Origin: CAYSTL01 sp964516805
GTDB lineage: Archaea; Thermoplasmatota; Thermoplasmata; Halarchaeoplasmatales; Halarchaeoplasmataceae
Length of the DNA: 18,361 nt
Assembly: GCA_964516805.1 (NCBI GenBank)
Contig: CAZEXI010000041.1
Coordinates: forward strand, 1 to 18,361
Reading direction: 5' to 3'
Below, piece by piece: positions 7,380-14,080 of this stretch (its first letter is position 1; every line of letters begins with the position of its first letter). The notes below the pieces were generated by a model that ran no database searches, was not told where the DNA came from, and saw only the letters and a program-made list of their open reading frames with translations. The translations under genes were made by a program, and so were the position numbers.

Positions 7380-8187
7380 TTTCTCTCTTGTATAATGTGA
7401 TCACTGACATTATATTTTCATGGAATTGAGGCATCATTTCGAAAACTATCAATAACAAGACGATCAGGAGAATCACTGATCCTGTTTTAGCGATTTCATT
7501 GTGAGCTAAATCAAAGGACGCGATCCCTTCATTTGTTAAATAGATGACCATAGCATTCCTGAATATATTCGCGACATAGATAGTTGGTAATACGAGGAGC
7601 ATGCTTTTTATTTTAACCATTTTTTCTGCTGTTGTTACGTAAAGGAGTGCACCAGCTGCAGCTAAGGTCTGTAATGCAGTACATGCTAGTATAATATTTA
7701 CGCCGCTTCCTTTTATAGGTACATATATTGTTTCGTGATTAATTCTGTAGAATAAAGGATTTCCCGCGTACTCTACTGCACCTGTATTGAAACTGTAACC
7801 CATCAAGTCTGTCATCCATGTGGTTTGCTCTGCTACCATTTTGATCAAGAAACCAGATATTGCAGGTATTCTTTGGATCCCAAAATAAACTAAAGATGCT
7901 ATTGATATTCCACCGGCTAGAAATTTCATTACCTCTGGATCTTCATCCCATTTTTTAGAAAGGTATTCATGATATGCAAAGTAAACGAATAACGGTAGAG
8001 CTAACAATGCCATAACAGCATTTACGTAGTCATCTATATGGAGATAATATGGTACTTCACCTCCCCAAAATATTCCTATGAAAGTGAAACCGATCATTCT
8101 GAGTTCATGAAAACGGTATTTGAACAAATAACCTATAAGCAAGGTCAAGATGCCGAACCATAAGAATATATCGAAAATTCCATCCAA
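7354..8187 (-). CDS. Archaeosortase (exosortase family transpeptidase-like membrane protease), ArtA-like
   Basis: A 277-residue membrane protein with about seven or eight hydrophobic helices. The exosortase/archaeosortase catalytic signature is visible: Cys169 in IILACTALQTLA, Arg210 in VANIFRNAMVIYL, and His229 in FDLAHNEIAKTGS. Archaeosortases cut C-terminal sorting signals such as PGF-CTERM from S-layer and other surface proteins and join them to a lipid, outside the membrane. The GSGVNIILACTALQ context resembles archaeosortase A. Its substrates are not in the window. The start is taken as TTG 8187, because GAGGAGATAAA precedes it at suitable spacing; an ATG 4 nt further in is in another frame. 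A minus-strand TATATTTAA at about 8235-8244 is a candidate promoter. Confidence 0.85.
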   Translation of the reverse strand: MDGIFDIFLWFGILTLLIGYLFKYRFHELRMIGFTFIGIFWGGEVPYYLHIDDYVNAVMALLALPLFVYFAYHEYLSKKWDEDPEVMKFLAGGISIASLVYFGIQRIPAISGFLIKMVAEQTTWMTDLMGYSFNTGAVEYAGNPLFYRINHETIYVPIKGSGVNIILACTALQTLAAAGALLYVTTAEKMVKIKSMLLVLPTIYVANIFRNAMVIYLTNEGIASFDLAHNEIAKTGSVILLIVLLLIVFEMMPQFHENIMSVITLYKRETIRQKQQK

Positions 8188-8234
8188 TTTATCTCCTCTT
8201 TTATTTTCGGATTTACATTACAAGTATCATATAG

Positions 8235-8244
8235 TTAAATATAT
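8235..8244 (-). promoter_or_regulatory. Candidate TATA box for the archaeosortase gene
   Basis: Minus-strand ATATATTTAA about 50 nt before TTG 8187, leaving a leader of about 25 nt that holds the GAGGAG ribosome site. Confidence 0.4.
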
Positions 8245-8304
8245 TGGTTGTTTTGTAGTCTTTATTTAAAGGTAAAATATTGGCCCCCAGGACCATGGAA
8301 AAGG

Positions 8305-8312
8305 TATAAATA
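8305..8312 (+). promoter_or_regulatory. TATA box of the 5S rRNA gene
   Basis: TATAAATA, preceded by the purine-rich GAAAAGG (BRE-like), lies about 25-30 nt before the base of 5S helix I. The 5S gene therefore has its own promoter, with transcription starting within a few bases of the mature 5' end. Confidence 0.7.
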
Positions 8313-8337
8313 TGAGGTACCTTTAAAGAACTATAAC

Positions 8338-8571
8338 GAGCAACATGACGGCCATAGTGGTGGGGTCACACCCGGTCTCATTCCGAACCCGGAAGTTAAG
8401 CCCACCCACGTCCTCTGTGGTACTATGGTGCGCGAGCCCATGGGAAGCTTAGGTCCGATAGTGGACCCCTGGAACGGTGGCTTAGGTTAGGAGCCTTGTT
8501 CCCTTCGGGGAAGAAGGTAAACCTAACTGTTTGAAGGCTATTTCCAGTCCCTGGCCCGCTGTCAGTTGCTC
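8338..8571 (+). rRNA. rrf: 5S ribosomal RNA with a ~100-nt expansion between helix V and helix I
   Basis: The conserved archaeal 5S core is clear. It includes CGGCCATAGTGGTGGGG (8349-8365), CCGAACCCGGAAGTTAAGCCCACC (8383-8406), and the helix IV hairpin with TGCGCGAG ending in ATGGGAAG (about 8425-8447). Helix II, III, IV and V pairings can all be drawn. After helix V (AGG, 8451-8453) the 3' strand of helix I should follow within about 2 nt, but does not. It is found at 8558-8568, where CGCTGTC and AGTTG pair with 8341-8352. This gives 11 pairs with one G-U and a bulged A8345, extended by GAG/CTC (8338-8340/8569-8571) to 14 pairs. The RNA is thus about 228-234 nt against the usual 120-125. Exact mature ends are uncertain by a few bases. 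The gene stands alone, without 16S or 23S nearby. Confidence 0.85.
8454..8557 (+). other. 5S rRNA expansion segment forming a long cUUCGg-capped arm
   Basis: Hand folding gives one extended arm. The pairings are 8463-8465/8548-8550; 8469-8474/8542-8547 (CTGGAA/TTCCAG, perfect); 8477-8483/8535-8541 (with G-U pairs); 8485-8491/8522-8528; and 8494-8503/8508-8517 (one G-G mismatch). It is closed by loop TTCG at 8504-8507 on a C-G pair. This is about 30 pairs, too regular for spacer DNA. An alternative short hairpin, 8452-8456/8463-8467, competes at the base. Confidence 0.75.
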
Positions 8572-8573
8572 AC

Positions 8574-8607
8574 TTTTACTTTCCTTTCTTTTTAGTTTTT
8601 TCTTTTC
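8574..8607 (+). terminator. T-rich terminator downstream of 5S rRNA
   Basis: Repeated T runs start 3 nt after the base of 5S helix I. Archaeal RNA polymerase stops on such oligo-T tracts without needing a hairpin. Confidence 0.6.
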
Positions 8608-8690
8608 ATTATTTAGAAATCACAATCTGATTGTTGAGTATTAATATTATTTTATTTTAAAATTAGAGAGAATCTTATATGATCAAATCA

Positions 8691-8730
8691 TGATTCAAAA
8701 TGAGAATAGAATAAATTATAGTTTGAATCA
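8691..8730. repeat. 9-bp inverted repeat in the 5S/aIF2-gamma spacer
   Basis: TGATTCAAA (8691-8699) and TTTGAATCA (8722-8730) are exact inverse complements 22 bp apart. ATCAAATCA also occurs twice directly (8682-8690, 8727-8735). The spacer 8608-8767 is otherwise AT-rich and shows no gene. It could be a binding site or chance in AT-rich DNA. Confidence 0.35.
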
Positions 8731-8767
8731 AATCAATATTAGAAAATATATTTTGAAAAGTTTTTGA

Positions 8768-10000
8768 TTATTTAATCTCGCCGTAACCGATAAGATGCCA
8801 CTTACCTTTTATTCTACGGCTGATGGCTATCCTTTGACCTTCCTCAGCACAAACAGATCGTTTCAATCTTACTTCAGCTTCATCTTCTCTTGCGGATGAA
8901 ACAACACCCACTGTTGTAGCTGAGCCTACTGTCAGCATCAAAGGTTCTCTTGTCTTTATATTCTCGACATTCTTGTCTTTCTCCATGCCAACAACCCTGT
9001 CGAGCAAGTTTACTTTCATTGTGAAGCTTTCTTTTATCGGTGGTAGATCTTCAGGATAACCTGCTACTCTACCTGCCAATGAATCAGATTTAGTTATGCT
9101 AGGATCGAGTTCTGTTCCAACACCGATCAATCCACCAGGTTTGACTTTATCCAATTCTATCTTTCCAGATGAAAGTGTTTTAACAGTAGTGGTTATCTGT
9201 TCCCATTTTTTTACACCACCTTCCTCTATCCTTGTACCTGGCCTTATTTCGATTTCATCACCGATTTCAAGGATGCCTTTCTCCAGAGAGCCTCCTATAA
9301 CTCCACCTTTTATATCGTCTATAGATATACCAGGTTTGTTTATATCAAAAGATCTAGCTATTGATAATTTAGGGGAATCTTCTTCGCTATATTCTGGTGT
9401 AGGTATCTCATTTTCTATAGCTTGTATCAATATATCTATATTGACATCATGATGTGCTGAAACAGGTATTATAGGAGCATCTTCAGCCACTGTACCTTTT
9501 GTAAATTCTTTTATCTGTTTATAGTTCTCACGTGCTCTTTCAGTGGTCACTAGATCGACTTTATTTTGAACTATGATGATATTTTCAACATTGGATATGT
9601 CTAACCCCATCAAATGTTCCTGAGTTTGAGGTTGAGGACAATCCTCATTTGCTGCTATCACCAACACTGCACCATTCATCATCGAAGCACCTGACAGCAT
9701 AGTTGCCATCAGAGTTTCGTGACCTGGTGAATCCACAAAAGAAACAGATCTTAAAAATTCAGTTTCTGTACCGCAGTTAGGACAAGTAGTTTCAGTAGTA
9801 TAAGCTTTAGTTCCTTCACAGTCCGGACATTTATAAAACGCTGTATCAGCATACCCTAGACGAATACTGATACCTCTTTTTGTTTCCTCTGAATGACGGT
9901 CAGTCCATTCACCACTCAATGCTTCAGTAAGAGTAGTTTTGCCGTGATCGACATGACCTACCATTCCAATATTTACTTCGGGCTGTTTTGGTACTTTCAT
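8768..10000 (-). CDS. eif2g: Translation initiation factor aIF2 subunit gamma
   Basis: The 410-residue GTPase subunit of archaeal IF2, which with the alpha and beta subunits carries initiator Met-tRNA to the small ribosomal subunit. GTP-binding motifs are intact: GHVDHGKT (15-22), DSPGH (90-94), NKVD (146-149) and SAHHD (about 181). The zinc knuckle typical of this subunit is present, CPDC at 58-61 and CPNC at 73-76. Domains II and III follow, ending in RRIKGKWHLIGYGEIK. Length is normal. Its ATG overlaps the TGA of the S6e gene as ATGA, so the two are translated from one message, the usual archaeal S6e-aIF2-gamma pairing. No zinc ligand or catalytic residue is missing. Confidence 0.98.
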   Translation of the reverse strand: MKVPKQPEVNIGMVGHVDHGKTTLTEALSGEWTDRHSEETKRGISIRLGYADTAFYKCPDCEGTKAYTTETTCPNCGTETEFLRSVSFVDSPGHETLMATMLSGASMMNGAVLVIAANEDCPQPQTQEHLMGLDISNVENIIIVQNKVDLVTTERARENYKQIKEFTKGTVAEDAPIIPVSAHHDVNIDILIQAIENEIPTPEYSEEDSPKLSIARSFDINKPGISIDDIKGGVIGGSLEKGILEIGDEIEIRPGTRIEEGGVKKWEQITTTVKTLSSGKIELDKVKPGGLIGVGTELDPSITKSDSLAGRVAGYPEDLPPIKESFTMKVNLLDRVVGMEKDKNVENIKTREPLMLTVGSATTVGVVSSAREDEAEVRLKRSVCAEEGQRIAISRRIKGKWHLIGYGEIK

Positions 10001-10392
10001 TCGTTATCTCCTTCTTTTTCTAATAGTTCAGGTATATCTTGAGGTCCATGCTCAATAACTTTCATATTTACCTGATTTACATTAGTAGAGATTGTATTAC
10101 CTCTAACTGTTTTTTTACGTTTTACTCCACTTTCTTTTATGTTAAATCCTGTTCCACCTTTACCTAGAACCTTTTTTCTAGCTGGTCCTGGTATATTCTT
10201 TTTCATCGGAAAACCGTCTATATCGCTTCCACCTGTTACCTGTAGTTTAAATCCTGGTAATCCAACGAAAATACCGTCTACTTCGTCACCTATACGTTTA
10301 CCTATAAGTGAATTTGCGTGATGACCGTCAACTGTAGTCTGATATGACATTCCTTCTTTTGGATCTGCTATAACAACCTCATATTCTACCAT
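9997..10392 (-). CDS. rps6e: Small-subunit ribosomal protein eS6 (S6e)
   Basis: A 131-residue archaeal S6e, a component of the 30S subunit shared with eukaryotes. The signatures IGKRIGDEVDG, GFKLQVTGGSDIDGFPMKKNIPG and KGGTGFNIKESGVKRKKTVRGNTIS are diagnostic, and the C-terminal VIEHGPQDIPELL is family-like. The start ATG 10392 (MVEYEVVIADP) is preferred: AGGGG lies about 10 nt upstream and homologues start here. A TTG three codons earlier also lies in frame but nearly touches the purine-rich site. The archaeal form lacks the long phosphorylated eukaryotic tail. It is the first gene of the S6e-aIF2-gamma operon. Confidence 0.97.
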   Translation of the reverse strand: MVEYEVVIADPKEGMSYQTTVDGHHANSLIGKRIGDEVDGIFVGLPGFKLQVTGGSDIDGFPMKKNIPGPARKKVLGKGGTGFNIKESGVKRKKTVRGNTISTNVNQVNMKVIEHGPQDIPELLEKEGDNE

Positions 10393-10438
10393 AGGATACA
10401 ATACCCCTGTTTATTTTTGATTTCACTATATCCTTCTA

Positions 10439-10447
10439 GTATAAAAC
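10439..10447 (-). promoter_or_regulatory. TATA box of the S6e-aIF2-gamma operon
   Basis: Minus-strand GTTTTATAC about 50 nt before ATG 10392. The predicted transcript start, near 10415, leaves a leader of about 23 nt with the CAGGGG ribosome site. Confidence 0.5.
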
Positions 10448-10532
10448 TTTGGTGGGTATGATATTTTTAAATATTTCTAAATGCCTTCATATATATATCA
10501 ATAAAGGTCCACAATTTAGAATTATTCAATAA

Positions 10533-10543
10533 ATTATAAATAA
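10533..10543 (+). promoter_or_regulatory. TATA box for the 56-residue gene
   Basis: ATTATAAATAA lies about 42 nt before ATG 10579. A start near 10563 would leave a leader just long enough for GAGGTG (10567-10572). Confidence 0.45.
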
Positions 10544-10578
10544 GATATGGGTCTAACTGATTTTACTGAGGTGTCTGG

Positions 10579-10749
10579 ATGGAAGAAACCTTATGTACGA
10601 TTGAGATAGAAAAAGGAAGCAACACCTTTAAAGCCAAAGTTCAAACTGGCTCTGGCAGATATTTAGAGTATGAAAACGAAGATTTTGAAAATCTATTACA
10701 GCAGGTTTACGAAGATGTAGAGGAAGAAGTAGGTACTTCTATATATTAA
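10579..10749 (+). CDS. Small acidic protein of unknown function (56 residues)
   Basis: A short frame from ATG 10579 to TAA 10749, with GAGGTG at 10567-10572 and a TATA box upstream. The protein begins METLCTIEIEKG-like (exactly MEETLCTIEIEK), has a beta-type first half (TIEIEKGSNTFKAKVQTGSGRYLEYE) and an acidic helical second half (EDFENLLQQVYEDVEEEV). The regular codon use, ribosome site, promoter and immediate downstream neighbour support a real gene. I do not recognise a family. It lies 75 bp before the RAM-domain gene, which seems to have its own TATA box, so the two may be separately transcribed. Confidence 0.65.
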   Translation: MEETLCTIEIEKGSNTFKAKVQTGSGRYLEYENEDFENLLQQVYEDVEEEVGTSIY

Positions 10750-10764
10750 AGATAGATTTGAAAA

Positions 10765-10774
10765 GCTTATATGT
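10765..10774 (+). promoter_or_regulatory. TATA box for the RAM-domain gene
   Basis: GCTTATATGT, preceded by the purine-rich GAAAA, lies about 55 nt before ATG 10825. The implied leader of about 29 nt carries AGGAGG (10813-10818). Confidence 0.5.
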
Positions 10775-10824
10775 AACCTCTTTATTTCGAAAACTAATAG
10801 ATTAAAAATAACAGGAGGAACAAA

Positions 10825-11178
10825 ATGACTGAAGTTGAAAATACGGAAGAGTATGAAGATGTGATCTCAAGTTACTATGAAGGACGTGGAGTAAGTTCTA
10901 TAATCTCATTTAAAGTAGATACTAAGAAATCTGATGAGATCGCAAATAAACTCGCTGGATATCAAAATATCGAAGACATATCACTTGTGACAGGTGATGT
11001 AGATCTAGTCGTTAAAGCAAGATTTAAAAATTACGATCATATGAAAACCTTCTTGACTGATGAGGCCTCACATCTAAACGGTGTACAAGATCTAACAAGC
11101 ATGATGATAGTCACAACCTATAAAGAGAATGGAAAACTTATTGAAGGTTCATTCACTGATGAGGAAGAAGAAGATTAA
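10825..11178 (+). CDS. Stand-alone Lrp/AsnC-type RAM (ligand-binding) domain protein
   Basis: A 117-residue protein consisting almost only of the RAM domain that in Lrp/AsnC regulators binds amino acids and makes the oligomer. The pattern is SSIISFKVDTKKSDEIANKLAGYQNIEDISLVTGDVDLVVKARFKNYDHMKTF, then LNGVQDLTSMMIVTTYKENG. The DNA-binding helix-turn-helix normally in front of it is absent: there are only about 25 acidic residues before the first strand. Both ends are very acidic (SFTDEEEED at the C-terminus). It is probably an amino-acid-sensing partner of full-length Lrp proteins or a ligand-binding oligomer; ligand unknown. The start ATG 10825 has AGGAGG 6 nt upstream. Its TAA overlaps the Dph2 stop on the other strand. 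Confidence 0.85.
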   Translation: MTEVENTEEYEDVISSYYEGRGVSSIISFKVDTKKSDEIANKLAGYQNIEDISLVTGDVDLVVKARFKNYDHMKTFLTDEASHLNGVQDLTSMMIVTTYKENGKLIEGSFTDEEEED

Positions 11179-12152
11179 TGGATTTCATCGATAGTCCAAT
11201 CTTCCCATTCCTTTTCTTTTAATACGATTTCAAATTCATTAGGTGTTATAATTACAGTATCATAATTACTAGAATCGTCTAAAGCTATTCTTGGACATGC
11301 GGTACAAACAGCACAGTCCCATTTAAAAGAATCTACCAATTCTGGTGTGACTTCATCGAACTCATATATAGTACACTTTTCTGGGAGATTATCTTTAAGA
11401 TGGTCTGCTAGTTTTACTCTCCTCTGACCTGATTTTGTAGATACTATAATTCCTATTTCATCTGAATCTTCTGATAATGTTATCAGACCAAATCTCTTTC
11501 TAAGTAGTTGATCTTTCTCATCTTTTATTTCACCGATTTCACCAGTTAATGGATTTAACTTAATAACATCCTTATCTAAAGATAAAGACAAACCTAAAGG
11601 ATGAAAGTCACCAGTACCTATGTATAGATGGCTCTCTGCATTTTCAACTTTTACTGAATAATTGCATCCCAGCACTTGTCCAGGATATTTAATCCTGTTA
11701 TCTCCCTCACCTATAAAAACTTGATAACCTTTCTTTTTTAACTCTCTTTTTACTTTATCAAGATGATCTATATATTGAATAGATGCATAGATTGCGACTT
11801 TGCTTTCCAAAATATCGTATATATCATCTGGGATTTCGTTAAATCTAGTACTTCTACCCTCAATGTATATGACGGGATATTCGATATCTAAATTAGGAAT
11901 CTCAGAATGCCCTACATGTATTAAAACATCAGCGTCACCTATGTCATTCGGTAGGTCACAAGATCCATAACAAGAACCGCCCCAAATAGATATATCTACA
12001 TCAAAACGATCAGCTATCTTATCAGCCTTTCTTCTCAACCCATCTGGTACCTGAAGTAAAGCCTTTTTTGCCTCGATCTTTTTAATCTCCTCTTTAGCAG
12101 ACAATATATCAAATTCGAACTCCCCGATTTTCAGTTTTTCATCGTCACTCAT
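11175..12152 (-). CDS. dph2: 2-(3-amino-3-carboxypropyl)histidine synthase (diphthamide synthesis, Dph2)
   Basis: Catalyses the first step of diphthamide formation: transfer of a 3-amino-3-carboxypropyl group from S-adenosylmethionine to a histidine of translation factor aEF2, using a 4Fe-4S cluster and non-classical radical chemistry. The 325-residue length matches archaeal homodimeric Dph2. The three cluster cysteines of the three repeated domains can be placed: Cys61 in GGSCYGSCDLPND, Cys163 in QVLGCNYS and Cys286 in CAVCTACPRIALDD (Cys283 is next to it). ALLQVPDGLR near the N-terminus and YIGTGDFHPLG are also typical. Its ATG overlaps the mfnA TGA as ATGA, so it is translationally coupled to mfnA. 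Confidence 0.95.
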   Translation of the reverse strand: MSDDEKLKIGEFEFDILSAKEEIKKIEAKKALLQVPDGLRRKADKIADRFDVDISIWGGSCYGSCDLPNDIGDADVLIHVGHSEIPNLDIEYPVIYIEGRSTRFNEIPDDIYDILESKVAIYASIQYIDHLDKVKRELKKKGYQVFIGEGDNRIKYPGQVLGCNYSVKVENAESHLYIGTGDFHPLGLSLSLDKDVIKLNPLTGEIGEIKDEKDQLLRKRFGLITLSEDSDEIGIIVSTKSGQRRVKLADHLKDNLPEKCTIYEFDEVTPELVDSFKWDCAVCTACPRIALDDSSNYDTVIITPNEFEIVLKEKEWEDWTIDEIH

Positions 12153-13279
12153 ATTATATCTCCTAATATATCAGCCATATCGGCTACAGCTTCCTTTTTA
12201 ATATGAGGCATTATTACTGTTCTTAATCCTAGTGGATTAACTGTTAAAGAAATATTCCAACCTTCATTATTCACTTTATCTACTATCCTTTGTGGTTCAT
12301 CACAGTGGAATGAGGCCAGATTCATCAATGGGTCCGTTATAGGTTCTAGACCTATTTTTTCCATATTTTTTACCATGTAATGTGTATTTTCCATACATTC
12401 AGAGACTATCTTCTTATAGCCTTCCTTACCCAATAAATTCATAGCAGTCCAAAAAGCTGGTATAGATGCACTCGATCTCGTACCCCTTATAGTCTTTTGT
12501 CTACCACCCGTCAGGTATGGAGACTTTATAGATATATTATAATCTCCTCTAGTGTATAAGAGACCTAATGGAACAGTTGAAAGTCCCATTTTATGAGGAT
12601 CTAGAACTAAAGAATCAACACCATTTATCTCAAAGTCAAATTTTGGCAGATCATCTCCCAGCTCTTTAAGGAAAGGTATCACAAAACCTCCAAATGCTGC
12701 ATCTACGTGTAAGTACGTATCTCCTACTATTTCAGCGATCTCTTCAATCGGGTCGATCATCCCCAGTTCTGTTGTACCTGCTATACCTACAACTGCTGCA
12801 GTTTCATCGTCTAATTTTTCTTCCAAAATATCTGTATCTAAAGTATACCCATCAGTTAGAGGGATGTAAACAGGTTCCATATCCAATAATGAACAAGCTT
12901 TAACGAAGGAAAAATGTGCACTTTCAGGAAGGATGACTTTTCTTTTTCCACTTTTTTCTCTCGCCCTCCAAAGAGCTAATATATTTCCCTCAGTCCCACC
13001 ACCTACGGATAAACTTTCATAATCATCAGCATGGATAAGAGAAGCTACAGATGAATGTATATCACTTTCAAGTTCCTGTGTACCTTTACACAATCCAGGA
13101 TTTCCTAGATTAGCTTCTAAAAACATGCTGTGTACCTTCTTACTTAATTGTAAAGGTTCTGTACACATAGAACCAAATACCTTACCAGAACTAAAACTAA
13201 GGTCTTTGTTTTTAGCTTCATTTATCCTATCTATAATATATTCCCTTTTCTTTCCTTTTTTTGGAAAAGAATTTTGCAA
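12149..13279 (-). CDS. mfnA: MfnA-type PLP decarboxylase (L-tyrosine / L-aspartate decarboxylase)
   Basis: A 376-residue group II PLP decarboxylase. In methanogens MfnA makes tyramine for methanofuran; in many archaea the same family makes beta-alanine from aspartate for coenzyme A. Visible features are FGSMCTEP, NLGNPGLCKGT, SVGGGTEGN (about 91-99), the ring-stacking His122 in AHFS, HVDAAFGG (Asp193) and the PLP lysine Lys230 in DPHKMG. The closing MPHIKKE is also typical. Without other methanofuran genes the substrate cannot be decided. Start: TTG 13279, with GGAGG 7 nt upstream; no ATG occurs before residue 38, which is already in conserved sequence. The gene starts 15 bp after prsW and overlaps dph2 by 4 bp. 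Confidence 0.93.
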   Translation of the reverse strand: MQNSFPKKGKKREYIIDRINEAKNKDLSFSSGKVFGSMCTEPLQLSKKVHSMFLEANLGNPGLCKGTQELESDIHSSVASLIHADDYESLSVGGGTEGNILALWRAREKSGKRKVILPESAHFSFVKACSLLDMEPVYIPLTDGYTLDTDILEEKLDDETAAVVGIAGTTELGMIDPIEEIAEIVGDTYLHVDAAFGGFVIPFLKELGDDLPKFDFEINGVDSLVLDPHKMGLSTVPLGLLYTRGDYNISIKSPYLTGGRQKTIRGTRSSASIPAFWTAMNLLGKEGYKKIVSECMENTHYMVKNMEKIGLEPITDPLMNLASFHCDEPQRIVDKVNNEGWNISLTVNPLGLRTVIMPHIKKEAVADMADILGDII

Positions 13280-13294
13280 TTTATTACCTCCGAT

Positions 13295-14038
13295 TTAAGA
13301 ACGCCTATCAAGCGCGATTATCTTACCCCTTACAAATCTTATGGCTGTGATGGAAAATACTATCGCTGCGATCAAAGCTAATAAAGGAATCCTTCCTTCG
13401 TATATCAGACCTACAGAAGCCAAGAAATTAAAACTTCCGTGCATGAATACTGCAATTATGTAATAGGGGATGAAAGAGTGTTTTCCTTTGAACATACTTT
13501 TAGATATACCATACCCCGCCATTGCACTAGCACTTCCGTGGAGTAAAGCACTTGCGATACTTCTCATAATTACTATGGTTATGAATGCAGTTCCAAAACC
13601 TTCCGAAAAAAATGTACTGCTTTCATAGAGCAGGTTTTCCGTGGCAGCAAAACCCAATCCACAAGCTGCACCAAATACTAACCCATCTTCTATTTCATAT
13701 ATCTTACTTTTAACGGAAAAAACACCTAATACTTTTGCAAATTCTTCTACGATGGGGGCTATAACACAAACAAGTATCAAACTCTGTATTGTTTTATCTC
13801 CAAGGAATTGATATTCCCTCTGTAATTCAGTAGAGAATACAAAACCTGAAAAAACTAGCGATAAAATAACAGCTATAACAACTGAAAAAACAGCTCCCCA
13901 TGTAAACATTTTAAATAAATTAGACCATCTTTGTCTACCTACCTTCTCTGCATTCCTTATCCACCAAAGATAAATGATCGAAGGGGTGAACGCAGCACTT
14001 ATTAAAATTATAGCTGTCAATATGGTCTGTTGGTTCAT
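13295..14038 (-). CDS. PrsW-family intramembrane metalloprotease
   Basis: A 247-residue polytopic membrane protein (about seven or eight helices) of the PrsW/CPBP-like glutamic/metalloprotease clan. Conserved polar residues lie within helices: EEFAK (98-102) in VIAPIVEEFAKVLG, Glu134-Asn135 in AATENLLYES, His167 in SALLHGSASA and His200 in VFMHGSFNF. Bacterial PrsW cleaves an anti-sigma factor at site 1, but archaea have no such target and the role here is unknown; membrane or envelope stress response is an inference. ATG 14038 lacks a Shine-Dalgarno but has GTTATAATAT about 28 nt upstream (14061-14070), suggesting a leaderless internal promoter within the collinear GatD-to-Dph2 run. Confidence 0.85.
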   Translation of the reverse strand: MNQQTILTAIILISAAFTPSIIYLWWIRNAEKVGRQRWSNLFKMFTWGAVFSVVIAVILSLVFSGFVFSTELQREYQFLGDKTIQSLILVCVIAPIVEEFAKVLGVFSVKSKIYEIEDGLVFGAACGLGFAATENLLYESSTFFSEGFGTAFITIVIMRSIASALLHGSASAMAGYGISKSMFKGKHSFIPYYIIAVFMHGSFNFLASVGLIYEGRIPLLALIAAIVFSITAIRFVRGKIIALDRRS

Positions 14039-14060
14039 TGAATATCTTAAAAAAGGGGAA

Positions 14061-14070
14061 ATATTATAAC
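14061..14070 (-). promoter_or_regulatory. Candidate internal TATA box before the PrsW gene
   Basis: Minus-strand GTTATAATAT about 28 nt before ATG 14038. It may split the collinear run into GatD-GatE-HEAT and PrsW-MfnA-Dph2 transcripts. Confidence 0.45.
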
Positions 14071-14080
14071 TTTTTTGTAA

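Noticed and set aside
8341..8456. A normal-length 5S ending near 8456
   Set aside because: No 3' helix I strand complementary to TGACGGC occurs there; the only good match is at 8558-8571.
8248..8490. An 80-codon open frame on the plus strand
   Set aside because: It runs through the 5S rRNA core and its promoter; its apparent protein is a translation of structural RNA.
10393..10401. S6e starting at TTG 10401
   Set aside because: The ATG at 10392 matches the conserved family start and has better spacing from AGGGG.
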